Shown piece after piece: positions 5,704-9,360 of a stretch of 9,360 bases of DNA. Source of the stretch: Euryarchaeota archaeon UBA124 (lineage in GTDB: Archaea; Thermoplasmatota; Poseidoniia; Poseidoniales; Poseidoniaceae); NCBI GenBank assembly GCA_002502215.1, contig DAPT01000066.1:1-9360 (forward strand), in the 5' to 3' direction. The translations under genes were made by a program, and so were the position numbers. How positions within the stretch are numbered: position 1 is the stretch's first letter; each line of letters opens with the position of its first letter. The notes under the pieces were generated by a model. That model ran no database searches. It was not told the origin of the DNA and saw nothing but the letters and a program-made list of their open reading frames with translations.

Positions 5704-7302
5704 TCAATTGGATTTTAGTCTTGAAACACCGACCCATTCGTCCCAATCTGAGGAATAATCGGTGTAGGTAATGTGATACTGATCGGCGGCCACTTCCAAA
5801 ATCTGACCGTCCCACCACTGGCCGTTCCATTCAATCTTCACGTGCTGTCCAACGCTGAATGCGTTATTTGGCGATGGGTTTCCATTGTGTTCCACAGACG
5901 GATAGGGCGCCTCACCTTCGGTTTGATCGTCGGTTGTCCAGCCCGTGCTTGGGGGGGTGTCAGATGATGATTTAACCCGGTAATAGTCTCCTCGTTTCCT
6001 GTCCAGACTGTTGCGGTTCGCCAGATACCACCACTGGTCTCCGTTACCCATTCTCCACCGGAGAAGGAGAACGTCTCCGTTGATGTAGCTTGGAACGCCG
6101 TCAAACTCGGTGGAGGGGAGATACGTACCGTTGCATTTGGCTGTACCTGCGCCCTGGACCGTGTAGAATTGATTGTCTGCATCGTTGAATGGATGATTGG
6201 GTGGTGTTTCTTTCCAACCGGTTGGCCCAACAACATAAACGGTGTTTTGGGTCTCAACCCTTGCTGTGGCTCGCTCGTCGTATGTGACAGCAACAATGGT
6301 TGATGAATTGATTCGACCCTCGCCGAGTGTTGGATGATTGTAGGCATATCCGGACAGCCTATCCCCCTCAATGGCCGCATCGTGTATGACCACTTCCTGC
6401 TTGGTTTGTTGGCTGGGTTCGTCCTGCTCTGAAGCAACCATGAATTTTGCAAGTGCACGGTAATCAATTTCGGAATCCAATTCAATCCCGAGTTCAACAA
6501 ACTCTTGCAGTACATCATCAACGGGCAGAGGATTATCACCAAGTTCGCTAAGGATTCGAAGATATTCACGGGCAGAAATCGTTCCCGTGTTGTCGTTGTC
6601 AAAAACCCTGAAGGCGTCAACCAACTCTTGTTCTTCGTTCATAACGTTTTCAACGTACGCCTGAACCTCGACAGAATCTTCATCCAACGGCTCGATACGA
6701 ATCCATTCCACGTTGTCTTCGACATCTCCGTCGTCAAAGTGAATCAAGAAGGTGTGATTCTCATGCTCCAAAGCGATTCGACCCGGATAGTAATGGCCGT
6801 ATCGTTTCCAATCGACAAGCACACGGTCTCCAGCCTTGAACGGGGGACTCGCAGGACGTATGGTTCCAGGGGCTGAACCAATGACAACAGCATGTTTCGT
6901 TTGCACGACAGAATCTTGGTAGGGAACTTCGATTCTGTAGGTTCCGTCATCGTTGATTCCTACGACCTTACAGCGATCCAACCAGCGAGCGTTGGTCGGG
7001 CTATGATACTCGACGTGGTCGCCAACATTGAACGCGGCCGGCAATACGACCTCGGGTGCAGGTGGAGGTGCTGTAGGAGTAGCAGGTGTCGGATTGACCA
7101 TGCCCATTTGCTGCAGTGCGGCAATCACAGCCGTCGTCACAGCAGCTGGATCGTTGTTGACCACCGTATTGTGGACGACGTCTCCACCAATGACGGAATC
7201 CTGCATGTTGAGTTGTTGCGAACCTTGGTCTGGAGGTGCAGGAATCCATTCGCTTCCCGACCACATCCACTTCCCATCAGGGCTGAACACGGGTTCGTCC
7301 AT
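5704..7302 (-). CDS. Multi-domain protein with Tudor/Agenet-like modules and EF-hand pair, 532 aa
   Basis: Order of parts: residues 6-22 (SPDGKWMWSGSEWIPAPP) are a short Trp motif like that of DUF2510-type proteins. Residues 33-50 hold MQDSVIGGDVVHNT. A Pro-rich linker covers 70-86. Two Tudor/Agenet-like barrels follow at about 89-141 and 153-206 (VGDHVEY; AGDRVLVDW, with HFDDGDVEDNVEW). An EF-hand pair (about 224-290) has one canonical calcium loop, DNDNTGTISARE (235-246), and a second degenerate loop (272-283, Gly at position 1, Ala at 12). Beta-rich segments follow: 304-359, then 360-455 (GTAKCNGTYLP, DGVPSYI, YYRV, PPSTGW), a pattern I associate with eukaryotic-type proteins. The last module (480-529) is Tudor-knot/chromo-barrel-like, ending DWDEWVGVSRLKS. 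No membrane span. The ATG lies close behind a TATA-like element with no Shine-Dalgarno, consistent with a short-leader transcript and first place in the operon. It is probably a binding or scaffold protein, possibly calcium-responsive. Confidence 0.85.
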   Translation of the reverse strand: MDEPVFSPDGKWMWSGSEWIPAPPDQGSQQLNMQDSVIGGDVVHNTVVNNDPAAVTTAVIAALQQMGMVNPTPATPTAPPPAPEVVLPAAFNVGDHVEYHSPTNARWLDRCKVVGINDDGTYRIEVPYQDSVVQTKHAVVIGSAPGTIRPASPPFKAGDRVLVDWKRYGHYYPGRIALEHENHTFLIHFDDGDVEDNVEWIRIEPLDEDSVEVQAYVENVMNEEQELVDAFRVFDNDNTGTISAREYLRILSELGDNPLPVDDVLQEFVELGIELDSEIDYRALAKFMVASEQDEPSQQTKQEVVIHDAAIEGDRLSGYAYNHPTLGEGRINSSTIVAVTYDERATARVETQNTVYVVGPTGWKETPPNHPFNDADNQFYTVQGAGTAKCNGTYLPSTEFDGVPSYINGDVLLLRWRMGNGDQWWYLANRNSLDRKRGDYYRVKSSSDTPPSTGWTTDDQTEGEAPYPSVEHNGNPSPNNAFSVGQHVKIEWNGQWWDGQILEVAADQYHITYTDYSSDWDEWVGVSRLKSN

Positions 7303-7540
7303 GTGTAGTACTATCGGTTGGAGTTAACCAAATTTTTGGTTGAGTATCATCGACTGGATTTTCAAGAATTATCAACTAAAAAACAAACATGATGGAATTG
7401 AAATTCCCGATCCTCGATAGCATTGGAGATAACCTAATTGAAGAGAAGTCCAATAACTAACAACTCCCGTCAACCCAAAAATGACGCAAACTAAGCCTTG
7501 ATGCCAAAAAGCATTCAAAACATGACTCTCAGGTGGTTAC
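7303..7540. promoter_or_regulatory. Divergent intergenic region carrying both promoters
   Basis: These 238 bp separate the two outward-facing operons and hold no credible ORF. The left edge has an AT-rich palindrome suited to a promoter for the minus operon (listed separately). For the plus operon I see a Shine-Dalgarno (AGGTGG, 7531-7536) four nt before ATG 7541, but no convincing TATA box. The middle (7360-7480) is AT-rich with no repeats that I can support. Confidence 0.55.
7326..7341 (-). promoter_or_regulatory. Palindrome AACCAAA-TT-TTTGGTT at TATA-box position
   Basis: The arms AACCAAA and TTTGGTT are perfect inverted copies with a 2-bp centre. The AT-rich core is centred about 32 bp upstream of the ATG at 7302, where an archaeal TATA box would sit for a transcript with only a few untranslated bases. 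It may be the core promoter, an operator over it (autoregulation by a dimeric protein), or both. Confidence 0.4.
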
Positions 7541-8167
7541 ATGCAGACCAGCGTCACGCAGATTTTATTAGAAACAGACAAGAGTATGGAGGAACTTATC
7601 TTGAAACAGTCAAAGCCTGGTTCTAGGATTTCACTCGTGGTTGGTGAGAATTTGTTTCAAGTGATTAGATTGAATCGCAAAGGGGAGTTGCGGCATGAAT
7701 TTTCAATAATGAGAGAATCTGTCTTAGGATTCAGACACAGAGGATTTGAGGGTCTACACAACATTCGCATGCTGCTGTTTATTCTGACATTTGTATCATT
7801 TGTATTCATCACTCCGATTACCTCAACATGGAGTGCTCCATGGTTTATTATTGACATTCTCTTTGTTGTATTACTAGGTCTAGTCTTGTTTACGATGGGC
7901 AATCCGCACATACTAACTTTCAACACTCAGTCAGGAAATTATTCTGTCTTCTTCTATCAATGGGGCTCTCGCCAACAAGAGACTGTTCGAGCGATGTCTC
8001 GACTTGGCATTGCAATGAGTACTTTCTTGATTTCAAGGGAGTTTAAATTGCCAGATGTTACTTATAATATCGGACATGTTGGTCATAACATAGGTAGGGT
8101 TGGAGACACAATTGCCAATGATTCTGTTGTGATGGAAGATCATTCTCCAATTACTGAGGCCGAATGA
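7541..8167 (+). CDS. Two-helix membrane protein with PH-like flanking domain, 208 aa
   Basis: The start ATG has AGGTGG four nt upstream (7531-7536). The N-terminal cytosolic part (about 28-75) has strand-rich text (SRISLVVGENLFQVIRL) resembling bacterial PH-like membrane proteins that carry two transmembrane helices. Hydrophobic spans lie at about 77-93 and 101-119 with a short loop, so both ends face the same side. Further beta-like sequence follows (HILTFNTQSGNYSVFFYQW). The C-terminus has a duplicated NIGHVGH/NIGRVGD step and then NDSVVMEDHSPIT, which resembles the MQDSVIGGDVVHNT motif of the divergent 532-aa protein. No exact family is assigned. It is probably co-transcribed with the two genes that follow. 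Confidence 0.75.
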   Translation: MQTSVTQILLETDKSMEELILKQSKPGSRISLVVGENLFQVIRLNRKGELRHEFSIMRESVLGFRHRGFEGLHNIRMLLFILTFVSFVFITPITSTWSAPWFIIDILFVVLLGLVLFTMGNPHILTFNTQSGNYSVFFYQWGSRQQETVRAMSRLGIAMSTFLISREFKLPDVTYNIGHVGHNIGRVGDTIANDSVVMEDHSPITEAE

Positions 8168-8228
8168 TAGCAAATCTGTCTAACGATACCTCAATAAATG
8201 ACAACATTTTTCCGAGGCATGATAACTA
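8168..8228 (+). other. Short intergenic gap within the plus-strand unit
   Basis: These 61 bp have no clear terminator hairpin, TATA box or ORF. The gap is compatible with a single transcript from 7541 through the SPFH-like gene. Confidence 0.4.
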
Positions 8229-8750
8229 ATGAGCGTCAGTTCCTATACCCTTGCCCTTGAGGCATTGAAAACAATCGTCAACGCATACTCTGGCTACGAA
8301 AAAGGAAAATTTATGAATTCAGATGAGGCAATCCGGTCTGAAATTCAACGCCGCTGTGAAATGATTACTCGCCACGCAGAAAAAATACAACAAGAGGTTC
8401 ATAGTGATGGCCACAGAGCCGCAAGAACGATGCTTGAAAATTTGATCGACAGTTTGAGTTTGTTTCGTTCAGAGGCTCAATTCTCGATTTCAAGCAACAG
8501 CGTTTCCCAACATTCTGCTATTGGAAAATTGAAAAACAAAGCAATTCGGAAGTTGGTTACCCATGACCACGAAGTCCTCCAAGGTCTCGTGGAGGCTACG
8601 AGGATGGCGAATGAACTTGTTGACCAACGACCTGGCCTAGATCAAGGTCAAGTTGAAGTTGAAATTTCCAATTGGCATCAAAAAGTTACGAGGGTCCGGA
8701 ACATGTATCTTGAACGAAATATGTTTATTGACGGACTTACAAAGAGGTGA
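8229..8750 (+). CDS. Helical hypothetical protein, 173 aa
   Basis: I recognise no domain. The protein is predicted to be nearly all alpha-helix with long amphipathic stretches (about 30-80 and 100-170), no membrane span and no cysteine pairs (a single Cys, in RRCEMI), which suits a coiled-coil or helical-bundle partner. ATG 8229 is preceded only by a distant GAGG (about 11 nt), so the start is reasonable but not strongly marked. The stop TGA lies within the Shine-Dalgarno of the SPFH-like gene four nt downstream, so the two are translationally linked and may form a complex. Confidence 0.7.
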   Translation: MSVSSYTLALEALKTIVNAYSGYEKGKFMNSDEAIRSEIQRRCEMITRHAEKIQQEVHSDGHRAARTMLENLIDSLSLFRSEAQFSISSNSVSQHSAIGKLKNKAIRKLVTHDHEVLQGLVEATRMANELVDQRPGLDQGQVEVEISNWHQKVTRVRNMYLERNMFIDGLTKR

Positions 8751-8754
8751 ACTT

Positions 8755-9360
8755 ATGCATTTTAGATGGAGAACAAACCCTACTGTGATAGCTCAATACA
8801 TGAATGACTCAGATGTTCCACGTCATTCGGAAGTAACGCTCAAACCCAATGAGGTCTGTGTTGTATTAGAAAATGGGAAAATCGTCGGTTCCGTTTCTCA
8901 AACCCATATGGAAGTCAATCCTCAAATCGGATTCTTTGGGTCTTTGTTCGGGCGTGCTAACCCCGTTCGATCATTCATGTTTGCATTTACTGGCCCCCAC
9001 TCGATTATGATTCAGGTCCGAGGAGTTTCAGACTCAGGTGATGAAATCAATTGCTTACTCACCCTGAAAGTAGAGATTACAAGAGAAACCGCACCTCGTC
9101 TGATAAGCTTTCCAGCGAATGGTAACATGACAGTCCAAGCGAGTCACCTGGTTGAACTCCTTTCGCCGATGACTATTGCTACTGCGCTTGAAGAACTCCG
9201 TAAATTGGATTCTACTACAATGAGAACTGCAGAGTCTTCGGACGATATAATGTTCGCATTGAAGAGCCGCTTACGCGGAACATTGGACAGTCATGGTCTT
9301 TTATTTCGGGGAGGATTCATTACTTGGAGCAAAACTGCCGCTGAGCAACAACTCCAGCAT
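8755..9360 (+). CDS. SPFH / virion-core-like membrane scaffold protein, 3' end beyond window (202 aa seen)
   Basis: The open frame runs from ATG 8755 to the window end without a stop. GAGGTGA (8744-8750) ends 4 nt before the ATG. The start FRWRTNPTVIAQY followed by EVTLKPNEVCVVLENGKIVG matches the N-terminus of the SPFH (stomatin/prohibitin/flotillin-like) group known as YdjI or 'virion core protein'-like. A linker with FFGSLFG follows, then the SPFH beta strands (FMFAFTGPHSIMIQVRGVS, LLTLKVEIT) and a helix (about 135-185). Such proteins form membrane-associated oligomers, and in this subgroup a C-terminal zinc ribbon or coiled coil is common but lies outside the window. There is no N-terminal transmembrane helix, so it may rely on the 208-aa membrane protein for anchoring. 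Confidence 0.78.
   Translation, partial: MHFRWRTNPTVIAQYMNDSDVPRHSEVTLKPNEVCVVLENGKIVGSVSQTHMEVNPQIGFFGSLFGRANPVRSFMFAFTGPHSIMIQVRGVSDSGDEINCLLTLKVEITRETAPRLISFPANGNMTVQASHLVELLSPMTIATALEELRKLDSTTMRTAESSDDIMFALKSRLRGTLDSHGLLFRGGFITWSKTAAEQQLQH

Noticed and set aside
5838..6620. Open frame of 260 codons on the minus strand
   Set aside because: It lies wholly inside the 532-aa gene in another frame, is low in charged-residue patterning, has no domain, and would displace the EF-hand and Tudor-like modules that are clearly real.
6892..7327. Two overlapping plus-strand frames near the start of the 532-aa gene
   Set aside because: They are antisense to a gene with clear motifs at its N-terminus; no Shine-Dalgarno; low-complexity Gly/Ala/Thr composition typical of a mirrored Pro-rich linker.
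7497..7520. Near-palindrome TGATGC...GCATTCA upstream of the 208-aa gene
   Set aside because: One arm has an extra base and the stem would be only about five or six pairs; not strong enough to call a regulatory site.
1..9360. CRISPR arrays, tRNA or rRNA genes, transposases, integrases, attachment-site repeats
   Set aside because: I looked for regular long repeats, tRNA-like clover-leaf ends and recombinase motifs and saw none; the only tandem repeat is the 11-bp block at 5511-5576.

Overview
The window looks like an accessory (mobile or defence-type) region of an archaeal genome, most probably a marine Thermoplasmatota (Marine Group II / Poseidoniia-like) archaeon. I base this on three things: a secreted-style 'GKWMWSGSEW' N-terminus followed by an 'MQDSVIGGDV' motif of a kind I associate with that group, an SPFH-like protein with an 'FRWRTNP' start, and Shine-Dalgarno-led, tightly overlapping genes without recognisable bacterial -35/-10 promoters. 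The taxonomic guess is an inference from protein style, not a proof. There are no rRNA, tRNA, CRISPR, transposase or integrase features.

Layout. Two transcription units diverge from an intergenic region at 7303-7540. Leftward (minus strand) runs one long, almost gap-free gene chain that leaves the window at base 1. In order of transcription it contains: a 532-aa protein built of Tudor/Agenet-like and EF-hand modules (7302-5704); a 71-aa helical protein whose tail is encoded by an 11-bp DNA repeat (5700-5485); an HNH endonuclease (about 5519-4755); an unrecognised 150-aa protein (4758-4306); an 1156-aa CHAT caspase-like protease fused to a STAND/AAA-type NTPase (4333-863); and then a string of tiny genes. 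The tiny genes are a 59-aa helical protein (915-736), a 52-aa zinc ribbon starting with TTG (739-581), a 55-aa protein with ten cysteines (584-417), a 73-aa zinc-ribbon-like protein (420-199), a 59-aa basic protein (199-20) and the first codons of another gene (20-1). Most of these starts overlap the preceding stop (TTGA, ATGA, TGATG) and several have strong Shine-Dalgarno sequences 4-5 nt upstream. Four of the tiny genes and the truncated one are too short for routine ORF calling.

Rightward (plus strand) lie a two-helix membrane protein (7541-8167), a 173-aa helical protein (8229-8750) and the first 202 residues of an SPFH/virion-core-like protein (8755 to the window end), which look like a membrane-scaffold unit.

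How the genes may work together (inference): the CHAT-STAND protein has the sensor-switch-protease design of caspase-like immune or regulated-death proteins, and it is co-transcribed and translationally linked with a nuclease and with a calcium-binding/Tudor-like multi-domain protein. The leftward operon is therefore a candidate, apparently undescribed, archaeal conflict or cell-death system, with the CHAT protease as switch and the HNH enzyme or a processed partner as effector. Base composition changes inside the operon: sampled lines of the four promoter-proximal genes are clearly richer in G+C than the CHAT gene and the small-gene tail, which suggests a mosaic origin.
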